In this document: piece after piece, positions 33,839-44,360 of the stretch
Numbering within the stretch: position 1 is the stretch's first letter
Layout of the letters: every line of letters starts with the position of its first letter
Assembly: GCA_947503715.1 (NCBI GenBank)
Contig: CANNER010000001.1
Span: 1,054,001 to 1,118,000 of the forward strand
Length of the DNA stretch: 64,000 nucleotides
Source: an uncultured Caulobacterales bacterium
GTDB lineage: Bacteria; Pseudomonadota; Alphaproteobacteria; Caulobacterales; Maricaulaceae
Direction of reading: 5' to 3'
Position numbers and translations under genes: made by a program
Notes under the pieces: generated by a model
Told to the model about the DNA's origin: nothing
What the model saw: only the letters and a program-made list of their open reading frames with translations
The model's database searches: none

Positions 33839-36661
33839 TTAGTACAAGCCGTCGTCCAGCGCCTTTTCGACGGGTTTCTCAGTTTGGACTTCGGGTAATT
33901 TAGTTTCATCCGGCATATCCGGTCTCGCCTCGGTCCCCGTGTCGTTGACAGCGTTGGTCGCGCGGTCGAGGACGGCCTCTAAATCCGTCTCGACACCTTC
34001 ATCTGTAGCTTCCGCCTCCTCCCCTTCCGACGCTTTGTCGTCCCCGGTAGCGGACGGAAGGTCAGAGCCGAAAAATCCGCCCAGCGAATCTGTACCCGAG
34101 CCAACACGGATTGTGCGCTTCAAACTCCCAACGGTCGGTTCCGTACCGGGTTTGAACGCTTCCAAAATAAAGTCCGGCGCGCCGATATAGGTAGGCTCTC
34201 CCGTCGCACGATTGACGGGCGCGAGGGTCACACCGTCCGGAATGCGGAACGGCACTTTAGCCTGGCCTTCGAGGACAGTTTCAAGAAAATCTTTCACAAT
34301 TGGCGCTGCAGAGGATGATCCCGTCTCGCGGCCCATCTGTTCCGGCGTATCAACCCCAACATAGACCCCAACAACGAGGTCGGGTGAGAAACCCATAAAC
34401 CAGTTATCGAAACTATCATTCGTTGTTCCGGTCTTACCGCCTAATGGACGACCTAGAGACCGCAAACGCGCACCCGTGCCGTTCTCAACAACGCCCTGCA
34501 TGATATAGGTCATCTGATAGGCTGTGACGGGGTCGATCACCTGTTCCCGCGTGTCGGGCAAGTTGGGCGGTGGCCCACCGAGATAGTCGTCCTGACGACA
34601 ATCCGCACACTCGACTTCAAACGCATTGAAAACTGTTTTCCCGTCACCATCCTGCACACGGTCAAGGATGCGCGGCTCCACCATCTTTCCGCCATTTATC
34701 ATCGCGGAATAGGCCGTCGCCATACGTAAGACTGTCGTCTCGCCAGCCCCCAGTGCCCAAGCGAGTTCCGGGCGGGGTTCGTCATAAATGCCGAAATCTT
34801 TGGATAGGCGCATGACGGGGGCCATGCCCATCTCATTGGCCAAACGCACGGTCATCGCATTCCGCGATTTCTCAATGCCCAAGCGAAGCGTTGAGAGCCC
34901 GTAGAAATTTCCCGCATTATAGTTTTCTGGCTTATAGAAGCGTTCGCACTCTTCTTCTTCCGACGTAAACTCGCTTTCATCGCGCTCCTCTTGCGACCCG
35001 CGTAATTGCAGATCGCCCCGTTCGTCTTCGCAATCGGCGTCACTGCGCTCAATCACGAAAGGTGCGTCCAGAATTTGGCTGGAGGGCGTGAAACCTTCAT
35101 TCAATGCAGCCGCGTAAACAAAAGGCTTAAAGGCGGAACCCGGTTGTCGTTTGGCTTGTGTGACGCGGTTGAACTGGGACTGTTCAAAACTATAACCGCC
35201 GACCATCGCCAAGACACGTCCTGTATTCGGGTCCATTGCGATAAGGCCGCCATTGGCTTTTGGCACTTGGCGAAGATTATATTCGGTCGACGGCGCTTCG
35301 CCCTCTTTTACAGGCTTGCGTTGCACGAGAATGACATCGCCTGTTTTCACGACGGATTTAACGGAGGTGACCTCCGGCCCGACAGCGCCTTTGGCGAGGG
35401 CTTTTTTCGCCCACGCGATATCGGCCAGCGCCAATGTTCCGCGTGAGTCGGTTTCGGGAAATTCTTCTTCTTCCTTCAGTTCAACCTCTGGAATGAAAGC
35501 GAGTTTCGCGGATGTGTCGGAAGCTTCCAGCACAATGGCTTTGCGCCAATCGCCAATATCGGCTGGCGCTACGACCTCTGCCAGTTTCAGCTTCCAATCA
35601 TCCATCGAGTCCAGCGTCGCAAGCGGCCCACGATAGCCATGGCGACGGTCCATCATCTCCAGACCCCGGCGCAGGGCGCGACGGCCCTCCAACTGCATGG
35701 ACGTGTCGAGCGTTGTACGGATGGACAGGCCACCCTCGTAGAGCTCGTCCTGACCATACATCGTGTAGATCTGTTTCCGCGCTTCCTCGACGAAATATTC
35801 CGCCGCAAGATATTCATCTCCGAGTAGACGGTCGACGGGGATCAGATCTTCGGCATTGGCCGCATCAGCTTGTTCCTGCGTGATGTAACCGTCATCAACC
35901 ATACGTCCCAAGACATAGCGACGACGGGCCAAAGCGCGATCTTTTTCGACCGGAACATCCAATTCATAATTGGATGGGCCCTTCACGACGAGCGCGAGAT
36001 AGGCCATCTCGCCCAACGTTAACTGATCCATATTCTTACCAAATATGTTCAGCGACGCCGTCGCCACGCCATAAGCGCCACGCCCGAAATAGTTATCATT
36101 CAAATAGAGCTCGAGGATTTCGTCCTTACTCAAGGCCTCTTCCATCCGGCGTGCAATCGCAATTTCGCGGACTTTGCGACGGATTGAATAATCATCCCCG
36201 ACGAGGAAGTTTTTCGCGACTTGCTGCGTAATCGTAGATGTCCCGCCGACTCGTTTGCCTTGTAGGTATTTTGGGACGCCAGTGAGGGCCGCGCGCAAAA
36301 GCCCTTTCGGGTCCCAGCCATTATGTGTGTAAAACCGCTGGTCTTCGGACGAAACAAAAGCGCGCTGCAAATTTGTCGGCACCGTCTCAATCGGGACAAA
36401 TACGCGGGCTTCCGTTCTGAATTCACTGATGAGTTTACCGTCACCTGCATGAACACGGCTCATCACGGGCGGACTATATTCGGAGAGACTCTGCACACTC
36501 GGCAAGTCACGCGTAGATCGCACGATGAAAACGAAAATCACAATCGCTGCAATCAGACCGCCGACAAGCCCGACAATGAATAACCATTTCACGATATTCC
36601 AAAAACGGGACCGTTTCTTGGGTGTGTCAGGCTGATCTAGGGGCGTGAGTGTTTCAGTCAT
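33839..36661 (-). CDS. mrcA: Penicillin-binding protein 1A-type bifunctional murein synthase
   Basis: A single N-terminal membrane helix is followed by a GT51 transglycosylase domain (SSEDQRFYTHNGWDPKG; TITQQVAKN) and a transpeptidase domain with QPGSAFKPF (catalytic Ser-x2-Lys), a Ser-x-Asn box (SRNAMTVRL) and GKTGTTND. It polymerises and cross-links peptidoglycan. The acidic C-terminal 90 residues are low complexity. The start is uncertain: ATG at 36661 (MTETLTPL) is chosen, with in-frame ATGs at 36673 and 36694. It lies between amiC and prfB. Confidence 0.95.
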   Translation of the reverse strand: MTETLTPLDQPDTPKKRSRFWNIVKWLFIVGLVGGLIAAIVIFVFIVRSTRDLPSVQSLSEYSPPVMSRVHAGDGKLISEFRTEARVFVPIETVPTNLQRAFVSSEDQRFYTHNGWDPKGLLRAALTGVPKYLQGKRVGGTSTITQQVAKNFLVGDDYSIRRKVREIAIARRMEEALSKDEILELYLNDNYFGRGAYGVATASLNIFGKNMDQLTLGEMAYLALVVKGPSNYELDVPVEKDRALARRRYVLGRMVDDGYITQEQADAANAEDLIPVDRLLGDEYLAAEYFVEEARKQIYTMYGQDELYEGGLSIRTTLDTSMQLEGRRALRRGLEMMDRRHGYRGPLATLDSMDDWKLKLAEVVAPADIGDWRKAIVLEASDTSAKLAFIPEVELKEEEEFPETDSRGTLALADIAWAKKALAKGAVGPEVTSVKSVVKTGDVILVQRKPVKEGEAPSTEYNLRQVPKANGGLIAMDPNTGRVLAMVGGYSFEQSQFNRVTQAKRQPGSAFKPFVYAAALNEGFTPSSQILDAPFVIERSDADCEDERGDLQLRGSQEERDESEFTSEEEECERFYKPENYNAGNFYGLSTLRLGIEKSRNAMTVRLANEMGMAPVMRLSKDFGIYDEPRPELAWALGAGETTVLRMATAYSAMINGGKMVEPRILDRVQDGDGKTVFNAFEVECADCRQDDYLGGPPPNLPDTREQVIDPVTAYQMTYIMQGVVENGTGARLRSLGRPLGGKTGTTNDSFDNWFMGFSPDLVVGVYVGVDTPEQMGRETGSSSAAPIVKDFLETVLEGQAKVPFRIPDGVTLAPVNRATGEPTYIGAPDFILEAFKPGTEPTVGSLKRTIRVGSGTDSLGGFFGSDLPSATGDDKASEGEEAEATDEGVETDLEAVLDRATNAVNDTGTEARPDMPDETKLPEVQTEKPVEKALDDGLY

Positions 36662-36750
36662 AGCTCGAATCATCTGGAGGCCGAATGCGGCCATATTGGG
36701 GTGTTACAGAGGCGAAAGCCTATAATAAAGACCTAGCTTCAGCTTAGACT

Positions 36751-37599
36751 TCAGCGGTTCGCCATATAGTCGTCAATCGTCTTCGCAACGGCCTTAGTAA
36801 TCTTATCACGATGCGATTTTTTCTTGAGCAGTTTCTCATCCTCAAGATTTGACAAGAACCCCAGTTCCAAGAGCACGGCAGGCACATCTGGCGCTAACAG
36901 AACATAATATCCGGCGCGGCGATGGGAATTTCCGATCAGCTTTGTCTTCCCTTCCAATTCCGCCAGCAACATTTCCGCGAATTCGTCGGATTGGCTCTCG
37001 GTCTTGCGTTGCGCCAAATCGACGAGAATATCCCCGACGGGGTCGCTTTCCTTTGAGAGGTCAACGTCCAAAATCCAGTTCTGGTTATTCACGATCCGCT
37101 TCTGACGGCCTTTTGCGCGATCAGCCAATGTATAAACCGAAGCCCCACGTGCGGATTTACTCGCCGTCGAGTCGGCATGGATGGAAATGAACAAGTCAGC
37201 CTGCCCCGTCCGCGCAATGCGAAGGCGGTCATCATGATCGACATAAACATCGGATGTCCGCGTGATGATGACATCATATTTTCCAGAGGATCGTAAGAGC
37301 GCCGCCAGTTCATTTGCAGCCGCCGTCGTAATCGTCTTTTCCAATGTCCCCTTGGCCCCAACGGCGCCGGGGTCGCGCCCGCCATGGCCTGGGTCAATCA
37401 CGATAACGGGTTTGCGCACAATCTTTCGAATGGGCTTAAGAATGGGATAGGGAATGCCTACAAATCGATTCTGATCGACGACCACAACAGGCTGCGCCGT
37501 CTCCCCCTTGGGCTTGATACGCGGCACGGGCACACCAGCCCAAGCCATCACCGGACTGAGCAGCATTATGGGTACAGCGATCTTAAAGAGAGCTTTCAC
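36751..37599 (-). CDS. amiC: N-acetylmuramoyl-L-alanine amidase (Amidase_3), exported
   Basis: A signal peptide (ending VMAWAG) leads an Amidase_3 domain with VIDPGHGGRDPGA, zinc Glu in LEKTIT, SIHAD and the catalytic Glu in LELGFLSN. It cuts the amide between muramic acid and the stem peptide during cell separation. The N-terminal part before the amidase is short, so a full AMIN domain is lacking. The start is a GTG at 37599. It is transcribed with mrcA downstream. The symbol is by family only. Confidence 0.88.
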   Translation of the reverse strand: MKALFKIAVPIMLLSPVMAWAGVPVPRIKPKGETAQPVVVVDQNRFVGIPYPILKPIRKIVRKPVIVIDPGHGGRDPGAVGAKGTLEKTITTAAANELAALLRSSGKYDVIITRTSDVYVDHDDRLRIARTGQADLFISIHADSTASKSARGASVYTLADRAKGRQKRIVNNQNWILDVDLSKESDPVGDILVDLAQRKTESQSDEFAEMLLAELEGKTKLIGNSHRRAGYYVLLAPDVPAVLLELGFLSNLEDEKLLKKKSHRDKITKAVAKTIDDYMANR

Positions 37600-38004
37600 A
37601 GGTCAGGCTTATGCAGATTTCATGGTGAATAAAGTCTTATCAAAGGCGAATGAGTGGTGCGAAAAGAAGGCTCCGTTCCCACTGTTTTTCAGGACAATCC
37701 AACTGACCGTCATGAAACTGACAAATGCTTTGCCCTTTTGGCGAAAATGAGGCACAGACGCGACTGAAACGCGAGTCCGGCTGGCTGAACCTTATGCCCC
37801 CTCGCCTTTTGCACGCAGTTTTCGGCACTTTGCCTGACTGCATCTCGAAAGTTTTTATGCACGCCTTGCAACAGACAGTGATGACGAAAGAGACCGCTCC
37901 CGCGGTCCGCATCCTGCGCTTGGCGGCCCTGAACCTCATTCCAACCCTTTTTGTTTCGCAGCGACCCAAATGTTGGGCAGACGCGCGAACCCCCGGAGAA
38001 CACC
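37600..38004 (+). promoter_or_regulatory. Divergent spacer and probable long leader of rne
   Basis: About 400 bases between amiC and rne without a convincing gene. A perfect stem GACCGC-TCCC-GCGGTC lies at 37892-37907, about 100 bases before rne. RNase E messages in other bacteria carry long leaders through which the enzyme limits its own level; such a role here is inference. Confidence 0.4.
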
Positions 38005-41000
38005 ATGACAAAACGTATGCTTATCGATGCAGCCCACCCGGAAGAAACCCGCGTGGTCATCGTCGATGCCAACCGTGTTGAAGAACTAGACTTTGAGAGC
38101 CGTCACAAGCGGCAACTCCGCGGCAATGTCTATCTCGCCCGCGTCACACGCGTTGAACCCTCCCTACAGGCCGCTTTCATCGAATATGGTGGAAACCGTC
38201 ACGGCTTCCTCGCCTTTTCCGAAATCCATCCGGATTATTATAAAATTCCGGAAGCTGACAAACTCGCCCTGAAAGAACAGGAAGAGGAAGATCAGCGCCG
38301 CGCGGATGAGGAAGAGGAAAAGCGCAAGGCGTCCCATGCCAAGCGCAAGTCCCGTACAAAATCAGACGAGGATGACGAGCCTGAAGATGATGAGGATGAG
38401 GACGACGGATCCGAAGATGATTCCGATGACGAGGAAGAAGAGCGTGACGAAAACCTCGACCCCGATGATGATGACGCGACAGATGAAAATGATGCCGAAA
38501 TCGCGGATGAGCAGGTCAACGTCGCCGTCAAACGCCGTAAGCGTATTTCGCGCCGTCGGTACAAAATTCAAGAAGTCATCAAACGTGGCCAAATTCTCCT
38601 CGTCCAAGCCGTAAAGGAAGAGCGCGGGAATAAAGGCGCAGCGATGACAACTTACCTGTCCCTCGCCGGACGCTATTGCGTGTTGATGCCAAACACCCCG
38701 CGTGGCGGCGGTATTTCGCGTAAGATTTCTAATGGGTCAGATCGCAAACGTCTGAAATCCATCATGGGCGGCTTGGATGTCCCCAAAGGTATGGGCGTGA
38801 TTGTCCGGACCGCTGGGGCAAAACGCACCAAGGCCGAGATTGAAAGGGATTATGACTATCTCTCCCGTCTCTGGTCTGAAATCCGCGAAACGACGATGAA
38901 TTCCAGTGCCCCTGCCCTCATCCATGAGGAAGGCAATCTCGTTAAACGCTCTATCCGCGATCTCTATAATAAAGACATTGAGGAAATTCTTGTTCAGGGC
39001 GACGATGCCTATGACACGGCCAGCACCTTCATCAATATGCTAATGCCGAGTCACGCGAAATTCGTGAAACAATATGATGATGAAATCCCGCTCTTCCTAC
39101 GCTACGGCGCGGAGAAGCAGATCGAGAACTCGCTCGATGCCACGGTCCAACTGAAATCCGGTGGCTATCTCGTGATTCATCCGACGGAAGCGTTGATCTC
39201 CGTCGATGTGAACTCAGGCCGTTCAACAAAAGAACGCAATATTGAGCGCACAGCTTTGAAAACCAATATCGAAGCCGCCGAAGAGCTCGCGCGTCAAATG
39301 CGTCTGCGCGACTTGGCAGGGCTCATCGTTGTCGATTTCATTGATATGGACGAGAACAAGAATAACCGCGCCGTTGAGCGCAAGATGAAGGAGGCCCTAT
39401 CACAGGATCGTGCCCGCATCCAAACCTCTCGCATTTCACAATTCGGTTTGATGGAAATCAGCCGTCAGCGTCGTCGTCGCTCCCTTCTCGAAGGCTCGAC
39501 AACCTCCTGCCCACATTGTGGTGGTGTTGGACGTAAGCGGACAATTGAAAGCTCGGCCCTCGCCGCGATCCGCGCTGTTGAAGATTTCGCCGTGCGCGGG
39601 AAAGCCAAGCGCATTCGCCTGAAGACGTCGCAGGATGTGGCGCTTTATCTCTTGAATGAGAAGCGCAATTTGCTGACGCAAGTCGATCAGGTCGCAGATG
39701 TCTTCACCGAAGTCGTAGGCGATGATGATCTCATTCGTCCGAATTTCGAACTCGAAGTCATAGAGAAGCGTGGTGATAAGCGCAAAGACCCGCTTGTGAA
39801 AATCGAGCAGGACTTCAAGAAAGAGATCGAGCAGTCCAAGCGCAAGCCGAAACCAAAGTCTAAAGAAAAAGACGAAGACGAGTCCGACTCATCCGAATCC
39901 GCTAAGTCTGATTCCTCTGATGAAGAGAACGATGATAATCGTCGTTCCGGTCGTCGTCGGTCCCGTCGGGGGCGTCGCGGTGGACGGGGTCGTTCGCGGA
40001 ATACAGAAAATCAGAATAACGAATCTGAGAATTCATCCTCTGATGACGCGCTTGAGGTGATTGAGCCTAAAACTGACACAGCGAAGGACGAGGCTGAGAC
40101 CAAGCCAAAACGTCGCCGTCGTCGCGCGCCATCGAAATCTGCCGAGACAAAGTCTGATATGGCGGAAGCGAAAACCGAAACGCCGGAAGCGGAAGACAAG
40201 CCAAAGCCACGTTCCGGCACACGTCGCAAGGCGCCAAGCCGGAAGTCCAGTTCGGACACTGAGGTCGCGTCCGAGGATAAGCCGAAGCCAACTCGTAAGC
40301 GTCGCGCGCCTGCTAAGGCTAAAGCGGACACTGCCGAAGTCACGGAAGATAAGCCTAAGCGGACTCGCCGTGCGCCAGCCAAAAAAGCTGAGACCACGGA
40401 AACATCCGAGACGCCCAAGCCGAAACGGACGCGTAAAGCACCTGTGAAAAAGGCTGAGGCGGAAACTGAAGCCCCGGCGAAACCCGCACGGAAACGTCGG
40501 GCACCTTCGAAAAAAGCTGACGCGGAAACTGAAGCGAAGGTTGCACCAAAGCGGACGCGGAAAGCGCCTGCGAAGGCTAAAGAGGAAGCGCCAAAAGACG
40601 ACGCGCCCGCAAAGCCGAAACGGACTCGCAAAGCCCCGGCGAAAAAGGCCGCGGAAACGGCGGTGACGGAGGACGCGCCTAAGCCTGCACGTAAGCGGAA
40701 GGCCCCTGCCAAAAAAGCAGAGCCCGAAGCCCAAGCGGAGGCGAAGCCGAAAGCAACGCGGAAAGCACCGGCGAAAAAAGCTCCTGCTGCAAAAAAGGCT
40801 CCGGCGAAGAAAGCTCCCGCCAAGAAAGCAGCGCCAAAAGCGAAAGCAGACCCGGTTGCATCTGAAGCCAAACCAACGCGGACCCGCAAAGCGCCGGCAA
40901 AAGCGAAACCTGCTGCTGAAACGCCGAAAGCCGAAGCCGCAGCTACGCCTAAACCGGCTGTTGCGCCGTCAAAGGCCGCACCTGAAAAAGCGCCAGAGAA

Positions 41001-41037
41001 AAAGAAGAAACGCGGGTGGTGGTCACGCCGTAAATAG
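38005..41037 (+). CDS. rne: Ribonuclease E
   Basis: The 1011-residue endonuclease sets mRNA decay and rRNA processing. The ATG at 38005 follows GGAGAA. The S1 domain (residues 35-90 and 185-235) is split by an acidic insertion of about 90 residues, as in other alphaproteobacterial RNase E. Catalytic aspartates are in VDVNSGRS and VVDFIDMDEN, and the zinc-link is TSCPHCGG. The C-terminal half is a disordered basic Lys/Ala/Pro-rich scaffold with repeated RKAPAKK units, probably for RNA and partner binding. It is oriented away from amiC. Confidence 0.97.
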   Translation: MTKRMLIDAAHPEETRVVIVDANRVEELDFESRHKRQLRGNVYLARVTRVEPSLQAAFIEYGGNRHGFLAFSEIHPDYYKIPEADKLALKEQEEEDQRRADEEEEKRKASHAKRKSRTKSDEDDEPEDDEDEDDGSEDDSDDEEEERDENLDPDDDDATDENDAEIADEQVNVAVKRRKRISRRRYKIQEVIKRGQILLVQAVKEERGNKGAAMTTYLSLAGRYCVLMPNTPRGGGISRKISNGSDRKRLKSIMGGLDVPKGMGVIVRTAGAKRTKAEIERDYDYLSRLWSEIRETTMNSSAPALIHEEGNLVKRSIRDLYNKDIEEILVQGDDAYDTASTFINMLMPSHAKFVKQYDDEIPLFLRYGAEKQIENSLDATVQLKSGGYLVIHPTEALISVDVNSGRSTKERNIERTALKTNIEAAEELARQMRLRDLAGLIVVDFIDMDENKNNRAVERKMKEALSQDRARIQTSRISQFGLMEISRQRRRRSLLEGSTTSCPHCGGVGRKRTIESSALAAIRAVEDFAVRGKAKRIRLKTSQDVALYLLNEKRNLLTQVDQVADVFTEVVGDDDLIRPNFELEVIEKRGDKRKDPLVKIEQDFKKEIEQSKRKPKPKSKEKDEDESDSSESAKSDSSDEENDDNRRSGRRRSRRGRRGGRGRSRNTENQNNESENSSSDDALEVIEPKTDTAKDEAETKPKRRRRRAPSKSAETKSDMAEAKTETPEAEDKPKPRSGTRRKAPSRKSSSDTEVASEDKPKPTRKRRAPAKAKADTAEVTEDKPKRTRRAPAKKAETTETSETPKPKRTRKAPVKKAEAETEAPAKPARKRRAPSKKADAETEAKVAPKRTRKAPAKAKEEAPKDDAPAKPKRTRKAPAKKAAETAVTEDAPKPARKRKAPAKKAEPEAQAEAKPKATRKAPAKKAPAAKKAPAKKAPAKKAAPKAKADPVASEAKPTRTRKAPAKAKPAAETPKAEAAATPKPAVAPSKAAPEKAPEKKKKRGWWSRRK

Positions 41038-41144
41038 GCAGATGAATATAACTTATGTCGCCAAACCAGGGTCAGTGGTCACGAAAATGTCACTGATACA
41101 TGGAGGCGGCGTAACTTGACGGTTTTACGGAGAGGTCTCACATC

Positions 41145-42560
41145 ATGCTTATGACTCACAGGCCTCTCCATCTCGCCAAACGGCTGAGACTATTTCTGAT
41201 CGCATGCCTTTCGGTCTGTGTTTGTGCGGCGCAAGCCAATGCGCAATCCCTGCTGCGGGATACCGAGATTGAAGAAACGCTGCGGGAGTTTACGGATCCG
41301 ATTTTACGCGCAGGCGGGCTAAACCCATCCTCCGTCGATATCTATCTCGTCAATGATCCGTCCCTGAATGCTTTCGTCACGCGCGGACAGAACATATTTC
41401 TCCATTCCGGCCTCATACTCGAAGCCGACAATCCGAACCAGCTCAAAGGCGTGATCGCGCATGAGACGGGCCATATTACGGGCGGGCATATTGTGCGATC
41501 AGATTACGGCAATCGCAGCGCCTATGGCGCTATGCTCATCGCAGCGGGTCTTGGCCTTGCCGCTATCCTCGCTGGGGAAGCTGAAGCGGGCGCACTCGTT
41601 ATTGGTGGGTCGCAGCAATTCGGCGTCCTCGAAGCTCTCGCCTATTCCCGCGTAAATGAAGCAGCGGCTGATCAATATGCGTTCGAATATATGGACCGCA
41701 CGGGTCAGAGCAGTGAAGGCTTGATCGAATTTTTCGAAAACTTCCGCGCGCAAGAAGTGCTGAGCCAAGCACGACGCTATCCCTATTTTCGTGGGCATCC
41801 ACTCTCGGCTGACCGCATTGACGCCCTGCGTGAAAAAGTTCGCGATTCTGAACATACGGGCAAAACAGACACACCCGAAGAAATTCATAAGCACAAGATG
41901 ATGCAGGCAAAATTGCGGGGCTTCCTCGAAGGGCCGCAGCTCGTCTATTCCCGCTTCCCACTCTCCGACCAATCTCAATATGCCCGCTATGCCCGCGCCG
42001 TGGCCAACTTCAAACAGGCCGACCTAAAACAGGCGATTAAAGAGATTGATAGTTTGATTGAGGAAGAACCCGGCAATCCGTATTTCTACGAGTTGAAGGC
42101 GCAAATCCTTTATGAGTCCGGCCAAGGTGAAGCGTCAATTGCGCCGGCCCAAGATGCGTTGGACCGCAAACCTGACGCGCCTCTCCTTATGATCGCGCTG
42201 GCCCAATCAAAAATGCAAACCCGCGATACGGGCGATTACACGCGCGCTGTCGAACTCCTGAAAGCTGCGCTGCAATATGAGCCGAATAACGCCCATGCTT
42301 GGCGTCTTCTGGCCGATGTCTATGCCGCACAAGGTGAAGACGCCCTGGCCAAATATGCAACGGCGGAACGGTTCTATGCGCGCGGCGATATTGTCAGTGC
42401 CCGGTCTTTTGCCCAACGTGCGCAGGAAGACCTCCCCCGCACACTGCCGCAATGGCGTCGGGCCTCGGATATAGTTGTCGTCGCAGAGACACAGTTAGCG
42501 ACCAAAGATGGCCGCCGTCGGGCGGGGCGCAAACCCCTCGTCTCCTTAACCACCCGCTGA
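41145..42560 (+). CDS. M48-family metalloprotease with TPR region (BepA-like)
   Basis: A signal peptide (cleavage near AQANAQS) leads a Zn protease with AHETGHITGGH (HExxH) and a downstream Glu in NEAAADQYAFEY. A C-terminal TPR-like region (about 290-440) follows. This is the BepA/YfgC layout, a periplasmic protease and chaperone in outer-membrane protein quality control. GGAGAGG lies 9 bases before the ATG. A DsbA-like gene follows in the same direction, together serving envelope protein folding. Confidence 0.9.
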   Translation: MLMTHRPLHLAKRLRLFLIACLSVCVCAAQANAQSLLRDTEIEETLREFTDPILRAGGLNPSSVDIYLVNDPSLNAFVTRGQNIFLHSGLILEADNPNQLKGVIAHETGHITGGHIVRSDYGNRSAYGAMLIAAGLGLAAILAGEAEAGALVIGGSQQFGVLEALAYSRVNEAAADQYAFEYMDRTGQSSEGLIEFFENFRAQEVLSQARRYPYFRGHPLSADRIDALREKVRDSEHTGKTDTPEEIHKHKMMQAKLRGFLEGPQLVYSRFPLSDQSQYARYARAVANFKQADLKQAIKEIDSLIEEEPGNPYFYELKAQILYESGQGEASIAPAQDALDRKPDAPLLMIALAQSKMQTRDTGDYTRAVELLKAALQYEPNNAHAWRLLADVYAAQGEDALAKYATAERFYARGDIVSARSFAQRAQEDLPRTLPQWRRASDIVVVAETQLATKDGRRRAGRKPLVSLTTR

Positions 42561-42618
42561 TATTTATACCTTATAGAGTCCGTAACCGCGTCCGCGCGTC
42601 CTGACGAAAGATATTGCC

Positions 42619-43362
42619 ATGAGAACCCTTTTAATGACGTCCATCGCGACGGCTGGCCTGATGATTTCCGGTTGCGCCGAAGCCGGCCCAACGACTGATC
42701 TGAATAAAACCGAGATCGAAGAGATCGTGCGAAGCTATCTCCTCGAAAACCCCGAAATCATTCGCGAAGCCATTGAAGCCCTGCAAGTCAAAGAAATGGC
42801 GGCGGAGGAAGAACTCAACCGCGCGTCAATCGTTGCGGCCAGAGACGCCCTCGAAAATGATCCGCGCGACGTCTCCATCGGGCCGAAAGATGCCAAAGTC
42901 ACCATCGTCGAATTTTTCGATTATAATTGTGGGTTCTGCAAACGCGCGACACCTTGGGTCAAAGAGGCGATTGAAGAACATGGCGATGATATCCGCGTTG
43001 TGTTCAAAGAGCTCCCCATTCTTGACAATCGGACCAAGACATCCCGTCCAGCCGCGAAGGCCGCCCTCGCCGCCGCGCGTCAGGGTAAATATTCAGCCAT
43101 GCATTTCGCCCTGATGGAATCGAAAAGCCTGACGGCAGACAGCATTCGTGATCTGGCCGAAGAGGTCGGTCTGGATATGCGGAAATTCGATGCAGACCTC
43201 GCGGATCCATCCATTGAACAACATATTGAAGATACGCTTATACTCGCCAATCGCTTACCTGCTCTGACGGGCACACCGTTCTTTGTGATTGGTGATGAAT
43301 ATGTGTCCGGTGCGGATACGCGTCGTCTTGAGCAACTTCTGGAAGATGCACTTAACGGCTAA
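42619..43362 (+). CDS. DsbA-family thiol-disulfide protein, probable lipoprotein
   Basis: The N-terminus resembles a lipoprotein signal (LMISGCAEA, Cys19). A helical Glu-rich linker is followed by a thioredoxin fold with active-site CGFC in FFDYNCGFCKRA, and a cis-Pro in TGTPFFVIG. This is a Com1/DsbA-type oxidase or isomerase of the periplasm. It follows the M48 protease gene and may be co-transcribed. Its stop overlaps the convergent unknown gene by four bases. Confidence 0.92.
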   Translation: MRTLLMTSIATAGLMISGCAEAGPTTDLNKTEIEEIVRSYLLENPEIIREAIEALQVKEMAAEEELNRASIVAARDALENDPRDVSIGPKDAKVTIVEFFDYNCGFCKRATPWVKEAIEEHGDDIRVVFKELPILDNRTKTSRPAAKAALAAARQGKYSAMHFALMESKSLTADSIRDLAEEVGLDMRKFDADLADPSIEQHIEDTLILANRLPALTGTPFFVIGDEYVSGADTRRLEQLLEDALNG

Positions 43363-44213
43363 GGCGCGAATACCGTATAGGTCACATCGGCAGACAGTTT
43401 GCCGATGCCCTGCGAGAAATCATAGCTATTGCCCGTCACGGGTGACGCCCGCAGGCGGTAAACGCTGGCAAAGCCTGCGGCTTGTTGTGCAATCGAGCCG
43501 GGTATGCGCGCCGTCCGACGGCCGCCGTCAAAGACTTTCGTGTCTCCCGCTGAAAGATCATCCAATGTTGACCCTGTTGTGTTGCGACCAATCACAATAC
43601 CGTCCCCACCCACAGAAGGTCGCTGTGCGCGTTGGCCAATCGATGCAGAGGCCGGTGCAAACTCAATCAATTGATAGCCGATATTTGCATAACCCAGCCC
43701 GCTAAAATCACCACTCGTTTCAAGATTTGTCGCCTGCGCGTAAATGTCAAAGGCCGTATTGGACGTCACAAAAAACCAGGCAAAGCGTGTATTTGTTCCC
43801 AACAGGTCAATGTCTGTATTATTGTCCAGACCAAAGGCTGTGTAACTGTCATTGGCATCCAGCATCTGGAAGGAAGGGTTGTTCTGATAAGCCCCGCCAA
43901 AGGTCTGGCCCGTAATCTCAAACGGCCAGCCGCCTGAGGTCCCATCACTTATCGGATCGAATGGAAAGTTCACGGGGACACCGTCTTGTGCGATCAGATC
44001 GTTACCCGCCTCACCGGATGTCACATCGTCCAATAGCACGAAATCATGCACGAGTGGTGCAACACCGTTATTTTCGACAAAATCACCGCCGGAAAAAACT
44101 ATGACGACCGCATTCGCGCGGAAAAATGGGCGATCATTCACGGCCGCATTCGCGACGGCGACTAAGGCCAGCGCACTCATTGCGCCCAGTGCAAGCTTTC
44201 GCACAACATTCAT
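43359..44213 (-). CDS. Secreted protein of unknown function
   Basis: A signal peptide (MNVVRKLALGAMSALALVAV, cleavage near ANA) begins at the ATG at 44213; an in-frame ATG at 44264 would extend it by 17 residues. The 284-residue product has beta-rich, Asn/Asp/Gly-rich sequence with few cysteines and no membrane helix. I recognise no family or active-site motif. It converges on the DsbA-like gene and diverges from radA. Possibly an envelope or surface protein. Confidence 0.6.
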   Translation of the reverse strand: MNVVRKLALGAMSALALVAVANAAVNDRPFFRANAVVIVFSGGDFVENNGVAPLVHDFVLLDDVTSGEAGNDLIAQDGVPVNFPFDPISDGTSGGWPFEITGQTFGGAYQNNPSFQMLDANDSYTAFGLDNNTDIDLLGTNTRFAWFFVTSNTAFDIYAQATNLETSGDFSGLGYANIGYQLIEFAPASASIGQRAQRPSVGGDGIVIGRNTTGSTLDDLSAGDTKVFDGGRRTARIPGSIAQQAAGFASVYRLRASPVTGNSYDFSQGIGKLSADVTYTVFAP

Positions 44214-44360
44214 TTTTGATGGTGTGGCTGTTCCCACGTCAAACCCTTTCCCAAAATCTGTCATATTATGAGAGAGGCAGGGTTAATATTCCCTCCACGG
44301 CAATCAGAACAAAACATAAACACTCTTTGACAAATGCAGTTCCGCGTGGGAAAGCAAATT

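Noticed and set aside
40011-40889. 292-codon antisense frame over the rne tail
   Set aside because: It is the mirror of the Lys/Ala/Pro repeats and has no independent support.
40380-40900. Short repeats in the rne C-terminus that look like an array
   Set aside because: They are codon-level repeats of Lys-Ala-Pro units in frame, not CRISPR repeats with unique spacers.
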